NCBI GenBank assembly: GCA_000720375.1
Contig: JOAA01000010.1
Location: 186,001 to 250,000, forward strand
DNA length: 64,000 bases
Source of the DNA: Rhodococcus rhodnii
GTDB taxonomy: Bacteria > Actinomycetota > Actinomycetes > Mycobacteriales > Pseudonocardiaceae
Direction of reading: 5' to 3'
Shown: positions 19,624 through 29,638 of the stretch, in pieces
Position numbering within the stretch: the stretch's first letter is position 1
How the letters are laid out: each line of letters opens with the position of its first letter
The notes under the pieces: generated by a model
The model's input: only the letters and a program-made list of their open reading frames with translations
What the model was told of the DNA's origin: nothing
The model's database searches: none
Position numbers and translations under genes: made by a program

Positions 19624-20022
19624 TCAGTCCTTGTCGGGCTGGGTGTGGTACTCGAAGACCAGGCCGCCCACGGTGATCAGGATGCAGACGATGCCGATCA
19701 CCAGCAGCCAGATGTGGAAGTACGCCAGGGCGAACCCGGTCAGCGCGGCCGACGCGGCCAGGCCCACCGGCCAGTAGCTGCCCGGGCTGAAGAAGCCCAG
19801 CTCACCCGCGCCGTCGCTGACCTCGGCCTCGGGGTTGTCCTCGGGGCGCTCCTCGACGCGGCGCGCCACGAAGCTGAAGTAGCTGCCGACGATCAGCGAC
19901 AGGCCGCCGGTCAGGGTCAGCCCGACGATGCCGACCACCTCTTTGGCCCAGAAGCCGTAGAGGATCGCCGCGGCGAAGAAGAACGCCGTGCAGATGTGGA
20001 AGATTTTGGCTTCGACCTTCAT
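19624..20022 (-). CDS. ctaF: Cytochrome c oxidase subunit IV (actinobacterial)
   Basis: The product is 132 aa with four membrane helices and a charged loop (RRVEERPEDNPEAEV) between pairs. It begins MKVEAKIFHICTAFF, typical of actinobacterial CtaF, a small structural subunit of the aa3 oxidase. AAGGA lies 6-7 nt before the ATG. It starts 20 nt after the ctaC stop and forms a ctaC-ctaF operon. Confidence 0.95.
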   Translation of the reverse strand: MKVEAKIFHICTAFFFAAAILYGFWAKEVVGIVGLTLTGGLSLIVGSYFSFVARRVEERPEDNPEAEVSDGAGELGFFSPGSYWPVGLAASAALTGFALAYFHIWLLVIGIVCILITVGGLVFEYHTQPDKD

Positions 20023-20042
20023 GGTTCCTTCTCCCGTGCCCC

Positions 20043-20975
20043 TCAGCCCGAAGCCGTCCGCGCGGTGCGGTCGGGGTTGAACGGAGACGTGGTCACCGCG
20101 TACGGCGTGCACAGCTCGCCGCAGTTCATCTGCGTCAAGGCCTCTGCGGCGGTGTACGGCGCGGCGGTGCGTGGGTTGATCTGCGTCCGCAGGCGCAGGT
20201 ACTGGTCGAACTGGTCACCCGGCAGCGCGCGAACCTCGAAGTTCATGAACGCGTGGTACGAGCCGCACAGCTCAGCGCACCGGCCGACGAACGAGCCAGG
20301 ACGGTCGATCTTGTTCTGGAACGTGTTGTCCTGGTTGTTCTTCTCCGGGTACGGGAAGACGTCCCGCTTGAAGTGCATCTCCGGCACGTAGAACGAGTGG
20401 ATCACGTCCCGCGCCCGCAGCTGGTACTCGACCACCCGCCCGGCCGGCACGACCAGCAGCGGGATCTCCCGCGTGCTGCCGACCGTGTGCACCTCGCCGC
20501 CGCCCTGGACGGTCGGCTTGGTGCCGTTGGACTCCAGGTAGCTGAAGTCCCAGTTCCACTGGAAGGCCAGCGCCTGCACCTTCAGGTCCGGCTTGTCGGT
20601 CTTGGCCAGCACCCGGTTCTCGGTGCTCGCGGTGAACACGAACAGCACGACAACGATGATCACCGGGATACCGGTGTAGATCAGCTCGAGCACGTTGTTG
20701 TACTGGGTCTGCCGGGGCAGCTTGTCCGACTTCTTGCGGTGGAACGCGACCGGCCACAGGATCAGCACCCACGTGATCACGCCGACGACCAGTGACGCGA
20801 TCACCGACCCGGTCCACAGCCTGCGCATGTCCTCAGCCTGCTCGGTGACCCCCACCGGCCAGCCGAACCGCAGCACCTCGTCGGTCGAGCAGCCGGTCGC
20901 CGCGAACGCGACCAGGCCGACCAGCCCGATGACCTTGGCCAGCCTGCGCTTGCGCGAGCGCTCCTCTTGGCTCAC
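20043..20975 (-). CDS. ctaC: Cytochrome c oxidase subunit II (lipoprotein)
   Basis: The product is 310 aa. The N-terminal signal ends in a lipobox (AATGC, lipidated C29). Two membrane helices follow (about 53-77 and 98-117). The CuA centre is complete: H193, then C233-AEL-C237, H241 and M244. It accepts electrons from QcrC and passes them to haem a. GTG start with GGAGGAGAG upstream. It is divergent from asnB, as in M. tuberculosis (Rv2200c/Rv2201). Confidence 0.97.
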   Translation of the reverse strand: MSQEERSRKRRLAKVIGLVGLVAFAATGCSTDEVLRFGWPVGVTEQAEDMRRLWTGSVIASLVVGVITWVLILWPVAFHRKKSDKLPRQTQYNNVLELIYTGIPVIIVVVLFVFTASTENRVLAKTDKPDLKVQALAFQWNWDFSYLESNGTKPTVQGGGEVHTVGSTREIPLLVVPAGRVVEYQLRARDVIHSFYVPEMHFKRDVFPYPEKNNQDNTFQNKIDRPGSFVGRCAELCGSYHAFMNFEVRALPGDQFDQYLRLRTQINPRTAAPYTAAEALTQMNCGELCTPYAVTTSPFNPDRTARTASG

Positions 20976-21173
20976 CGTTCGCTCTCCTCCTTGCCGCGAC
21001 TTGCAGGTTTGATGCTCGGCTCTGCAAGCAAGTATCTGAGCGTTTCGCTCCTGCGGGAGCGTAGCTCAGCGACATATGTGACGTGGATCAGGGCCCTGCG
21101 CGCGTCGCCCCGAATCCCGCAGAGGGCATACTGGCCATTCAAACACCACTCGAGGCGGAAGGTATCCGAGAGC

Positions 21174-23099
21174 GTGTGCGGTCTGCTTGGCCTGGTCTGC
21201 CCCTCCGAACTCGACGCCGACGCGGCCCGCAGTGCGGTCGACGCGGCATTGCGCTGCCAGCGGCACCGCGGTCCCGACGAGAGCGGCACGTGGGCCGACC
21301 GTGGCGTCATCTTCGGCTTCAACCGGCTGTCGATCGTCGACATCGCGCATTCCCACCAGCCACTGCACTGGGGCCCGGTGGACGCGCCGAACCGGTACAC
21401 CATCCTGTTCAACGGCGAGGTTTACAACTACCTCGAGCTGCGCGCGGATCTGAAACGCGAGTTCAACCTCAAATTCGCCACCGACGGCGAGGCCGAGGCG
21501 ATGGTGGCCGCGTACCACTTCTACGGCCCCGATGTGGTGAAGCGCTTCCGCGGCATGTTCGCGTTCCTGATCTGGGACTCGCACCGGCAGACGCTGTTCG
21601 GCGCGCGTGACCCGTTCGGCATCAAGCCGCTGTTCTACGCCTCCGGCCCGGGCGGGATGGCGTTCGCCAGCGAGAAGAAGAGCCTGCTCGCGCTGGGCCG
21701 CACGCTGGGCATGTCGCCGCGGTTGGACAAGACCGCGCTGCAGCACTACATCGTCCTGCAGTACGTGCCGGAGCCGGAGACCATGCACGACACCGTCCGG
21801 CGGATCGAGTCAGGCACGTCGTTCACGGTCACGCCGGACGGCACGATGACCATGAACCGGTACTTCGAGCCGAACTTCCGCCCGTTGTCGGTCAGCCAGT
21901 ACGAGTCCGGCCGCCTGCACTCGGACATCGCCGCGGTGATGCGCGACTCGGTCGCCAAGCACATGCGCGCGGACGTGACAGTCGGTTCGTTCCTCTCCGG
22001 CGGTATCGACTCGACCGCGATCGCGGCGCTGGCCAAGCAGCACAACCCGGACCTGATCACGTTCACCACCGGGTTTGAGCGTCAGGGTTACTCCGAAGTG
22101 GACGTCGCCGCCGAGTCGGCCGCGGCGATCGGCGTGAAGCACGTGGTGCGCACGGTCTCCCCGCAGGAAGTGATGGAGACCCTGCCGCTGATCGTGTGGT
22201 ACCTGGACGATCCGGTGGCCGACCCGGCGTTGGTGCCGTTGTGGTTCATCGCCCGCGAGGCCCGGCAGTACGTGAAGGTGGTGCTCTCCGGCGAGGGCGC
22301 GGACGAGCTGTTCGGCGGTTACACGATCTACCGTGAGCCGATTTCCTTGGCGGCGTTCGAAAAGGTGCCCGGCGCGCTGCGCAAGGCGATGGGCAACCTG
22401 TCGACGAAGCTGCCGGAAGGCAAGCGCGGCAAGGACTTGCTGCGCCGCGGCGCGTTGAAGCTGGAAGAGCGCTATTACGGCAACGCGCGCATCTTCCGTG
22501 ACGACCAGATCCAGCGGGTGCTGCGGACGTTCAACCCGGCCATCGGCCACATGGACGTCACCGCGCCGTACTACCGGATTTCCAAGGACTGGGACCCGGT
22601 GACGCGGATGCAGCACGTGGACCTGTTCACGTGGCTGCGCGGCGACATCCTGGTCAAGGCCGACAAGGTGACCATGGCCAACTCGCTGGAGCTGCGGGTG
22701 CCGTTCCTGGACCCGGAGGTCTTCAAGGTCGCCTCGCGCATCCCGCTCGAGGAGAAGATCACCAAGGAGACCACGAAGTACGCGCTGCGTGCCGCGATGC
22801 GCGACATCGTGCCAGCGCACGTGCTCAACCGGCGCAAGCTCGGTTTCCCCGTGCCGGTGCGGCATTGGCTGCGTGAGGAAATGTACGAGTGGGCCGCCGC
22901 GATCATCCGCGACTCGGCGACCGACCCGTTCCTGGACAAGGCGGCCGTGCTGGAGATGCTGGAAGAGCACCGCCGCAACGAGATCGACCACAGCAGGCGG
23001 CTGTGGGCCCTGCTGGTGTTCATGATCTGGTACGGCATCTTCGTCGAAGGCCGGATCCGCCCGCAGGTTCCCGAGCCTCACTACCCGGTCCGGCTCTGA
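21174..23099 (+). CDS. asnB: Asparagine synthetase (glutamine-hydrolysing)
   Basis: The product is 641 aa. Cys2 directly after the initiator is the glutaminase nucleophile (MCGLLGLVCPSE), which fixes the GTG start at 21174. RHRGPDESG and NGEVYNY belong to the class II glutamine amidotransferase domain. FLSGGIDSTAIAAL is the ATP-pyrophosphatase P-loop of the synthetase domain, and LSGEGADELFGGY follows. It converts aspartate, ATP and glutamine to asparagine. The closest M. tuberculosis counterpart by position is asnB (Rv2201), needed for amidation of diaminopimelate-type substrates or asparagine supply. It is followed at 3 nt by the dprE1 homologue. Confidence 0.95.
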   Translation: MCGLLGLVCPSELDADAARSAVDAALRCQRHRGPDESGTWADRGVIFGFNRLSIVDIAHSHQPLHWGPVDAPNRYTILFNGEVYNYLELRADLKREFNLKFATDGEAEAMVAAYHFYGPDVVKRFRGMFAFLIWDSHRQTLFGARDPFGIKPLFYASGPGGMAFASEKKSLLALGRTLGMSPRLDKTALQHYIVLQYVPEPETMHDTVRRIESGTSFTVTPDGTMTMNRYFEPNFRPLSVSQYESGRLHSDIAAVMRDSVAKHMRADVTVGSFLSGGIDSTAIAALAKQHNPDLITFTTGFERQGYSEVDVAAESAAAIGVKHVVRTVSPQEVMETLPLIVWYLDDPVADPALVPLWFIAREARQYVKVVLSGEGADELFGGYTIYREPISLAAFEKVPGALRKAMGNLSTKLPEGKRGKDLLRRGALKLEERYYGNARIFRDDQIQRVLRTFNPAIGHMDVTAPYYRISKDWDPVTRMQHVDLFTWLRGDILVKADKVTMANSLELRVPFLDPEVFKVASRIPLEEKITKETTKYALRAAMRDIVPAHVLNRRKLGFPVPVRHWLREEMYEWAAAIIRDSATDPFLDKAAVLEMLEEHRRNEIDHSRRLWALLVFMIWYGIFVEGRIRPQVPEPHYPVRL

Positions 23100-23102
23100 C
23101 CC

Positions 23103-24452
23103 GTGACAGAACTCCGGACGCTGCACGGCTGGGGCCGTACCGCCCCAACCGTTGCCACTGTGCTGTCCACGCCTGACGTCGAGGCCATCGCGAAGGCGGT
23201 GACCTCGGCGGGCTCGCGTGGCGTCATCGCGCGCGGTCTCGGCCGCTCCTACGGCGATCCGGCGCAGAACGCGGGTGGCCTGGTCGTCGACATGACCGCG
23301 CTGGACCGGATCCATTCGATCGATCCCGACTCAGGGCTTGTCGACCTGGACGCCGGGGTGAGCCTTGACAAGCTGATGCGTGAGGCGTTGCCGCACGGGT
23401 TGTGGGTGCCGGTCCTGCCGGGGACGCGTCAGGTCACCGTCGGTGGCGCCATCGCGAACGACATCCATGGCAAGAACCACCATTCGGCTGGCAGTTTCGG
23501 CAACCACGTGGTGTCGATGGACCTGCTCACCGCGGACGGGCAAGTACGCACGCTCCGCCCGGATTCGGACCTGTTCTGGGCGACTGTGGCCGGGATCGGG
23601 CTGACCGGGATCATCACCCGGGCCACGATCCGGATGAAGAAGACCGAGACGGCCTACTTCGTGGTCGACGCCGACCGGACGAACAGCCTCGACGAGACGT
23701 TGGCGCTGTTCATGGACGGCTCGGATCTGGCGTACGACTACTCGATGGCAGTGCCGGACCTGATCCGCACCGACAGCCGGATGGGCCGGGCGACGTTCTC
23801 CCGCGGTTCACTGGCCAAAGTGGACGAACTGCCCCCGAAACTTCGTAGCCGGCCGTTGAAGTTCGACGCCCCGCAGCTGGCGACGCTGCCCGACCTGTTC
23901 CCCAACGGCCTGGCCAACAAGCTGACCTTCGGCCTGGTGAACGAGTTGTGGCAGCACACGGTGCCGAAAGGCGGTGCCCGCGGCCAGATCCAGAACCTGA
24001 CCCGGTTCTACCACCCGCTGGACATGCTCGGCGAGTGGAACAGGGGTTACGGCTCAAAGGGATTCCTGCAGTACCAGTTCTCCGTCCCCTTTGGACATGA
24101 GGACGCCCTCAAGGCGATCTGCCGGCAGATCGCCACGTCGGGGCACTACTCGTTCCTGAACGTGGTCAAGCGGATGGGCGAGGCCAACCAGGCGCCGCTG
24201 TCGTGGCCGACTCCCGGCTGGATGCTCAGCGTCGACTTCCCGATCAAGGACGGCGTCGGCCGCGTGTGCGACGAGCTGGACGAGGCCGTGCTCGCGGCGG
24301 GCGGGCGGCTGTACACCGCGAAGGACTCCCGGACGTCCGCGAAGACGTTCGCGAAGATGTACCCGCGGCTCGACGAGTGGCGCAAGATCCGGGATTCCGT
24401 TGACCCGGAAGGCGTTTTCGTCTCGGACATGAGCCGCCGCCTCGCACTTTGA
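23103..24452 (+). CDS. dprE1: Decaprenylphosphoryl-beta-D-ribose oxidase homologue (DprE1-like)
   Basis: The product is 449 aa, collinear with mycobacterial DprE1 over its whole length. [32 protein letters not shown] and GSFGNHV form the FAD-binding PCMH domain, and LYTAKDSRT holds the active-site lysine (K407). DprE1 oxidises decaprenylphosphoryl ribose to the 2-keto form on the way to arabinan. The residue matching the benzothiazinone-target cysteine (Cys387 in M. tuberculosis, WNICVDF) is serine here (WMLSVDF, S376). The partner dprE2 is not nearby. The GTG start is 3 nt after asnB, so the two are co-transcribed. Confidence 0.9.
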   Translation: MTELRTLHGWGRTAPTVATVLSTPDVEAIAKAVTSAGSRGVIARGLGRSYGDPAQNAGGLVVDMTALDRIHSIDPDSGLVDLDAGVSLDKLMREALPHGLWVPVLPGTRQVTVGGAIANDIHGKNHHSAGSFGNHVVSMDLLTADGQVRTLRPDSDLFWATVAGIGLTGIITRATIRMKKTETAYFVVDADRTNSLDETLALFMDGSDLAYDYSMAVPDLIRTDSRMGRATFSRGSLAKVDELPPKLRSRPLKFDAPQLATLPDLFPNGLANKLTFGLVNELWQHTVPKGGARGQIQNLTRFYHPLDMLGEWNRGYGSKGFLQYQFSVPFGHEDALKAICRQIATSGHYSFLNVVKRMGEANQAPLSWPTPGWMLSVDFPIKDGVGRVCDELDEAVLAAGGRLYTAKDSRTSAKTFAKMYPRLDEWRKIRDSVDPEGVFVSDMSRRLAL

Positions 24453-24456
24453 GTTC

Positions 24457-24495
24457 CTCGTGAGTGTTTTGGCCGGTTAGAACCGGCCAAAACAC

Positions 24496-24502
<7 letters not shown>
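24457..24502. repeat. 46-bp perfect palindrome, copy 1
   Basis: The arms are 22 nt each: CTCGTGAGTGTTTT then GGCCGGTT (24457-24478), a 2-nt AG centre, and the exact complement (24481-24502). It starts 4 nt after the dprE1 stop and contains the stop codon of the convergent xdhC-like gene (24496-24498). It is identical to copy 2 (39381-39426). Position suggests a bidirectional terminator; the repetition suggests a dispersed repeat family. Confidence 0.92.
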
Positions 24503-26036
<1,534 letters not shown>

Positions 26037-26089
26037 CTACCGGTTGGTAAGCCTGTCCAGCTCAAATCCTGGTCAATACCGTGTGATTC

Positions 26090-26260
26090 GTGCACATCAC
26101 CGAGGCCGATTCGATCGACGAGCTGATCGCCGACTGCGCCGACATCCCGCCATCAGTCCGACAGTCCCCGTCGCACCCGCCGCTGCCGAGACTGGCACCG
26201 TCGTGGGAGGTCACCGACCGGTGCCATGACCAGGTCAAGGACCTGGACGAGTACGTGTAG
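26090..26260 (+). CDS. Small hypothetical protein (56 aa)
   Basis: GTG at 26090 opens a 56-codon frame, rich in acidic residues (HITEADSIDELIADCADIP, then VKDLDEYV). GC-rich third positions, a TACCGT -10 box exactly 7 nt upstream (26077-26082) and a strong terminator 8 nt after the stop all suggest a real transcribed gene. I do not recognise a family. It sits between the divergent cbhK and the convergent erpA-like gene. Confidence 0.55.
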   Translation: MHITEADSIDELIADCADIPPSVRQSPSHPPLPRLAPSWEVTDRCHDQVKDLDEYV

Positions 26261-26268
26261 CGCAGCCG

Positions 26269-26305
26269 AAAGGGCCGCCGTCCCAGACCAGGACGGCGGC
26301 CCTTT
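26269..26305. terminator. Bidirectional terminator
   Basis: A perfect 15-bp stem (AAAGGGCCGCCGTCC at 26269-26283, complement at 26291-26305) with a 7-nt loop and T-rich flanks on both strands. It separates the 56-aa frame (+) from the erpA-like gene (-). Confidence 0.92.
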
Positions 26306-26319
26306 TCCGAAGGTCTAAC

Positions 26320-26718
26320 TCAGTGGAACGAGTCGCCGCACGCGCACGAGCCCGTGGCGTTCGGGTTGTCGATCGTGAAGCCCTGCTTCTCGATGGTGTC
26401 CACGAAGTCGATCACGGCGCCCTCGACGTACGGCGCGCTCATCCGGTCGACGGCCACCTTCAGGCCGCCGAAGTCACGGTAGAGGTCGCCGTCGAGCGCG
26501 CGCTCGTCGAAGAACAGCTGGTACCGCAGACCGGCGCAGCCCCCGGGCTGGACGGCGATCCGCAGGTGCATGTCGTCGCGACCTTCCTGCTCGAGCAGCG
26601 CCTTGGCCTTGCTCGCGGCAGTATCGGTCAACGTCACGCCGTGCGTGGTCACCGCTTCGGTGTTGACGCTCGACCCTGCAAGCAGGTCATCGGTCGTGTT
26701 CTCCTGCGCGGTCGTCAT
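26320..26718 (-). CDS. erpA: HesB/IscA-family iron-sulfur insertion protein (ErpA-like)
   Basis: The product is 132 aa. An A-type carrier domain covers about residues 27-132: VTLTDTAASKAKALLEQEG, VQPGGCAGLRYQLFF (first Cys) and ATGSCACGDSFH (C-X-C at the end) carry the three conserved cysteines that hold the Fe-S cluster. It delivers clusters to apoproteins. About 26 N-terminal residues precede the fold, as in many actinobacterial members. AAGGGAG lies before the ATG. By position it matches M. tuberculosis Rv2204c. Confidence 0.94.
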   Translation of the reverse strand: MTTAQENTTDDLLAGSSVNTEAVTTHGVTLTDTAASKAKALLEQEGRDDMHLRIAVQPGGCAGLRYQLFFDERALDGDLYRDFGGLKVAVDRMSAPYVEGAVIDFVDTIEKQGFTIDNPNATGSCACGDSFH

Positions 26719-26810
26719 GGCACTCCCTTGAAGATCCGACTACAGCGGTGCGAACACATCGCCGTGGTGTCTTATTCCATGGTGACACATGTGTCCGACT
26801 GTCCATCTGC

Positions 26811-27821
26811 TCATGCCGACCACTGGGACGCGACGTGTCTGGCCAGCGCCGCGAGCGTGCCGGCCGGGTCGGCGAACGCCGCGTCGACCGATCCGGCGTG
26901 CTCGACCACGGCAAACGCCGCCTCGATGCCCGCCGCCGCGGCTTCCCGGCGCCCCACGCTCACCTGACCGGCGAGGACCAGGCACGGCAGGCCGCGTTCG
27001 GCGGCCGCCGATGCGACAGACGTCACAAGTTTGCCGCGCAGCGACTGCCAGTCGAAGCTGCCTTCGCCGGTCAGGACCAATTGGGCGGTCGCCATCGCCT
27101 TGTCCAGCCCGGTCAGATCCCGGACAAGGCCCGCACCGGACACCCTGGTCGCGCCGAGCAGGAAGAGTCCGAAGCCGAGGCCGCCCGCGGCACCAGCGCC
27201 CGGCTGGTCACGCAGATGCGGTCCTTTCTCGGCCGAGAAGGCCTCAAGCCGGGATTCCAGCTCTTCGACGTCCTGCGGCGACGCGCCCTTCTGCGGCCCG
27301 AAGGTATGGGCGGCTCCGTGCGGTCCGAGCAGGGGATTCTCCACGTCGGTCGCGGCGATGATCTTGGGCCAGTCGCCGCTGACGACTTCCAGCATTCCTT
27401 GTCCGCCGTCGGTCGTGGCCGAACCGCCCAGACCGACGACGATCGTGTGTACGCCTGCATCGCGCGCGGCGACCATCAGCTCGCCGACGCCACGCGTGGT
27501 GGCTTCGAGCGGGCGGCGGTCGGCTTTGGGTACCAGGTGCAGGCCGTTCGCCTGTGCCGATTCGACATAGGCCGTTCCATCGTGTTCGAGCCAGGTGGCC
27601 GTCACGGGCTCGCCGAGCGGACCGGTGACATCGAGGGAGTGCACCGTGCCGCCGAGCACGGTGTGCAGCACATCCACGAAGCCAGGACCACCGTCGGTGA
27701 GCGGGCGGAGCACCAGCTCGTCGTCCGGGGCGGACGCGTGCCACCCGTCGGCCATCGCTTGGGCGGCCTCAGGGGCGGACAACGTGCCGCCGAAACAGTC
27801 AGGAGCGATCAGTACGCGCAC
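26811..27821 (-). CDS. Glycerate kinase (GlxK/GarK family)
   Basis: The product is 336 aa. VLIAPDCFGGTLSAPEAAQAM, RPLTDGGPGFVDVL, VGLGGSATTDGGQGML and LVLTGEGSFDWQSLRGK match the glycerate kinase family, which phosphorylates D-glycerate with ATP. The GTG at 27821 has TACGCT exactly 7 nt upstream (27829-27834), pointing to a leaderless transcript; a long upstream extension of the frame lacks family similarity. It is divergent from the DUF3043 gene and matches M. tuberculosis Rv2205c. Confidence 0.93.
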   Translation of the reverse strand: MRVLIAPDCFGGTLSAPEAAQAMADGWHASAPDDELVLRPLTDGGPGFVDVLHTVLGGTVHSLDVTGPLGEPVTATWLEHDGTAYVESAQANGLHLVPKADRRPLEATTRGVGELMVAARDAGVHTIVVGLGGSATTDGGQGMLEVVSGDWPKIIAATDVENPLLGPHGAAHTFGPQKGASPQDVEELESRLEAFSAEKGPHLRDQPGAGAAGGLGFGLFLLGATRVSGAGLVRDLTGLDKAMATAQLVLTGEGSFDWQSLRGKLVTSVASAAAERGLPCLVLAGQVSVGRREAAAAGIEAAFAVVEHAGSVDAAFADPAGTLAALARHVASQWSA

Positions 27822-27877
27822 AGATCGCAGCGTATCCGGCGAACCATACGATCTGGGCTTGTCATAACCTATGAGAC
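27822..27877. promoter_or_regulatory. Divergent promoter region with two leaderless -10 boxes
   Basis: Only 56 nt separate two divergent start codons. The minus-strand box TACGCT (27829-27834) and the plus-strand box TAACCT (27865-27870) each lie exactly 7 nt before a GTG. With transcription expected to begin at the GTG, both genes would be leaderless and share one short control region. No clear -35 boxes are seen. Confidence 0.65.
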
Positions 27878-28525
27878 GTGAGGTTCCTGCGCCGCAACTC
27901 AGCTGACAAGACCGACGACGCCGCCGTCGAGGAGACAGACGTCGCTGTCGACGCGGAGCCCACCAAAAAGGGTTACACGGCAGGCAAAGGCGCTCCGACG
28001 CCGAAGCGCCGTGACGCGGAGGGCCGTCGGCGCGGTCCGGTAGCGCCCGCACCACAGACAACCCGCGAGGCGATGCGCCGTGCGCGGCAGACGAAGCCGT
28101 CGAAGGACGAGCGTCGCGCCGCGGCCGCTGAGCGCCGGGAGCGGATGATGGCCGGTGACGACAAGTACCTCATGCCGCGTGACCGCGGCCCGGTTAAGGC
28201 GTATGTCCGTGACGTGGTCGACTCGCGGCGTAACCTGCTCGGCCTGTTCATGCCGCTGGCGATCGTCGTGTTCGTCGCGCTGCTCGTGCCGAACCCCGTG
28301 ATCCAGAACTACGCGACGCTGCTGTGCCTGGCGATGCTGCTGATGATGGTGCTCGAAGGGATCATCAACGGCCGCCGGGTGACCAAGATGGCCAGGGAGA
28401 AGTTCCCGAAGGAGATCGTCAAGGGCGGCTCGATCGGCTGGTACGCGTTCGTGCGGGCGAGCCAGATCCGCAAGCTGCGCGTGCCGAAGCCGCGGCTGCG
28501 CCCGGGTGACCCGATCCCCCGCTGA
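27878..28525 (+). CDS. DUF3043-family membrane protein
   Basis: The product is 215 aa. The first 110 residues are charged and probably disordered (KGYTAGKGAPTPKRRDAEGRRRG). Next comes the conserved RDRGPVKAYVRDVVDSRRN, two membrane helices (about 125-142 and 148-164), and a basic C-terminal part (RVTKMAREKFPK, GGSIGWYAFVRASQIRKLR). This is the actinobacterial DUF3043 family (Rv2206 in M. tuberculosis), whose function is unknown. The GTG start is leaderless-type with TAACCT 7 nt upstream. Confidence 0.93.
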   Translation: MRFLRRNSADKTDDAAVEETDVAVDAEPTKKGYTAGKGAPTPKRRDAEGRRRGPVAPAPQTTREAMRRARQTKPSKDERRAAAAERRERMMAGDDKYLMPRDRGPVKAYVRDVVDSRRNLLGLFMPLAIVVFVALLVPNPVIQNYATLLCLAMLLMMVLEGIINGRRVTKMAREKFPKEIVKGGSIGWYAFVRASQIRKLRVPKPRLRPGDPIPR

Positions 28526-28536
28526 CTCGCTTTGGA

Positions 28537-28569
28537 GAAACCTCCAGGGGCTCGGCCCCTGGAGGTTTC
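28537..28569. terminator. Bidirectional terminator
   Basis: A 14-bp perfect stem (GAAACCTCCAGGGG at 28537-28550, complement at 28556-28569), a 5-nt loop, followed by CGTTTTC. It lies between the convergent DUF3043 and aldo/keto reductase genes. Confidence 0.9.
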
Positions 28570-28576
28570 CGTTTTC

Positions 28577-29563
28577 TCAGGGGACCTGCGTGAGCCGTGG
28601 GTCGTCGACCACGACGCCGTCGAGCACCGCGTCGATCTTGTCGAGCAGGTCCTGCTCCAGGACCTTGCCCGCGGCCTTGACGTTCTCGGTGACCTGCTCG
28701 GGCCGGGAAGCGCCGATGATGGCCGAGGCGACGTTCTTGTTCTGCAGCACCCACGCGACCGCGAGCTGCCCCAGCGTCAGACCGGCCTCGTCGGCCAGCG
28801 GCTTGAGCTGCTGCACCCGCTCGAGGATCTCGTCACGCAGCCAGCGGGACACGAAGTTCTTGCCGGACTCGTCGGTGGCCCGTGACCCGGCGGGAACCGG
28901 CTGGCCAGGCAGGTACTTGCCGGTCAGCACGCCCTGCGCGACCGGGGAGAACACGATCTGGCTGAGGCCCTCACGCTCGGCAGCGGGGATGACCTGCGGC
29001 TCGATGACTCGCCAGATCATGTTGTACAGCGGCTGGTTGGACACGAACGGCACCTGCAGTTCGCGAGCCAGCGCGGCACCCCGCGTGATCTGCTCGCCGG
29101 TCCACTCCGAGACACCGATGTAGAGAACCTTGCCCTGCCGCACGAGGTCGGCGAAGGCGAGCATGGTCTCTTCGAGCGGAACGGTCCGGTCGAACCGGTG
29201 CGCCTGGTAGACGTCGATGTAGTCGGTCTGCAGCCGCTTGAGCGACGCGTTCGCCGACTCGATGATGTGCTTGCGGCCGAGGCCGCTGTCATTGGGACCC
29301 TCCGGGCCCGTGGGCCAGTAGACCTTGGTCAGGATCTCCAAGCTCTCCCGCCGCTCGCCCGCCAGCGCCCGGCCGAGCACGGACTCGGCGGCCGTGTTGG
29401 CGTAGACGTCGGCGGTGTCGAACGTGGTGATCCCGGCGTCCAGAGCCGCCCGCACGCAGGCTGCCGCCTGCTCCTCCTCAATCTGAGACCCGTGCGTCAG
29501 CCAGTTGCCGTACGAGATCTCACTGACCGTCAGGCCACTGCGGCCCAGTCTCCGAAACTCCAT
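28577..29563 (-). CDS. Aldo/keto reductase (voltage-gated K channel beta-subunit-like)
   Basis: The product is 328 aa. The catalytic tetrad is complete: D49 and Y54 (FDTADVYANTAAE), K80 (LTKVYWP) and H122 (YQAHRFD). The overall layout (MEFRRLGRSGLTVSEISYG; AIIGASRPEQVTENVKA) matches NADPH-dependent reductases of the YghZ/Kv-beta group. The natural substrate is unknown. TAGGTT lies 6 nt before the ATG (29570-29575), so the gene is probably leaderless. It is divergent from the TPR gene. Confidence 0.93.
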   Translation of the reverse strand: MEFRRLGRSGLTVSEISYGNWLTHGSQIEEEQAAACVRAALDAGITTFDTADVYANTAAESVLGRALAGERRESLEILTKVYWPTGPEGPNDSGLGRKHIIESANASLKRLQTDYIDVYQAHRFDRTVPLEETMLAFADLVRQGKVLYIGVSEWTGEQITRGAALARELQVPFVSNQPLYNMIWRVIEPQVIPAAEREGLSQIVFSPVAQGVLTGKYLPGQPVPAGSRATDESGKNFVSRWLRDEILERVQQLKPLADEAGLTLGQLAVAWVLQNKNVASAIIGASRPEQVTENVKAAGKVLEQDLLDKIDAVLDGVVVDDPRLTQVP

Positions 29564-29638
29564 GTGTCCAACCTAGCGGCCAAATCCTTCGCAAGGCTAA
29601 TCAGTTCGACTGTCCAGACTTGACTACGCTGCCGTGGC

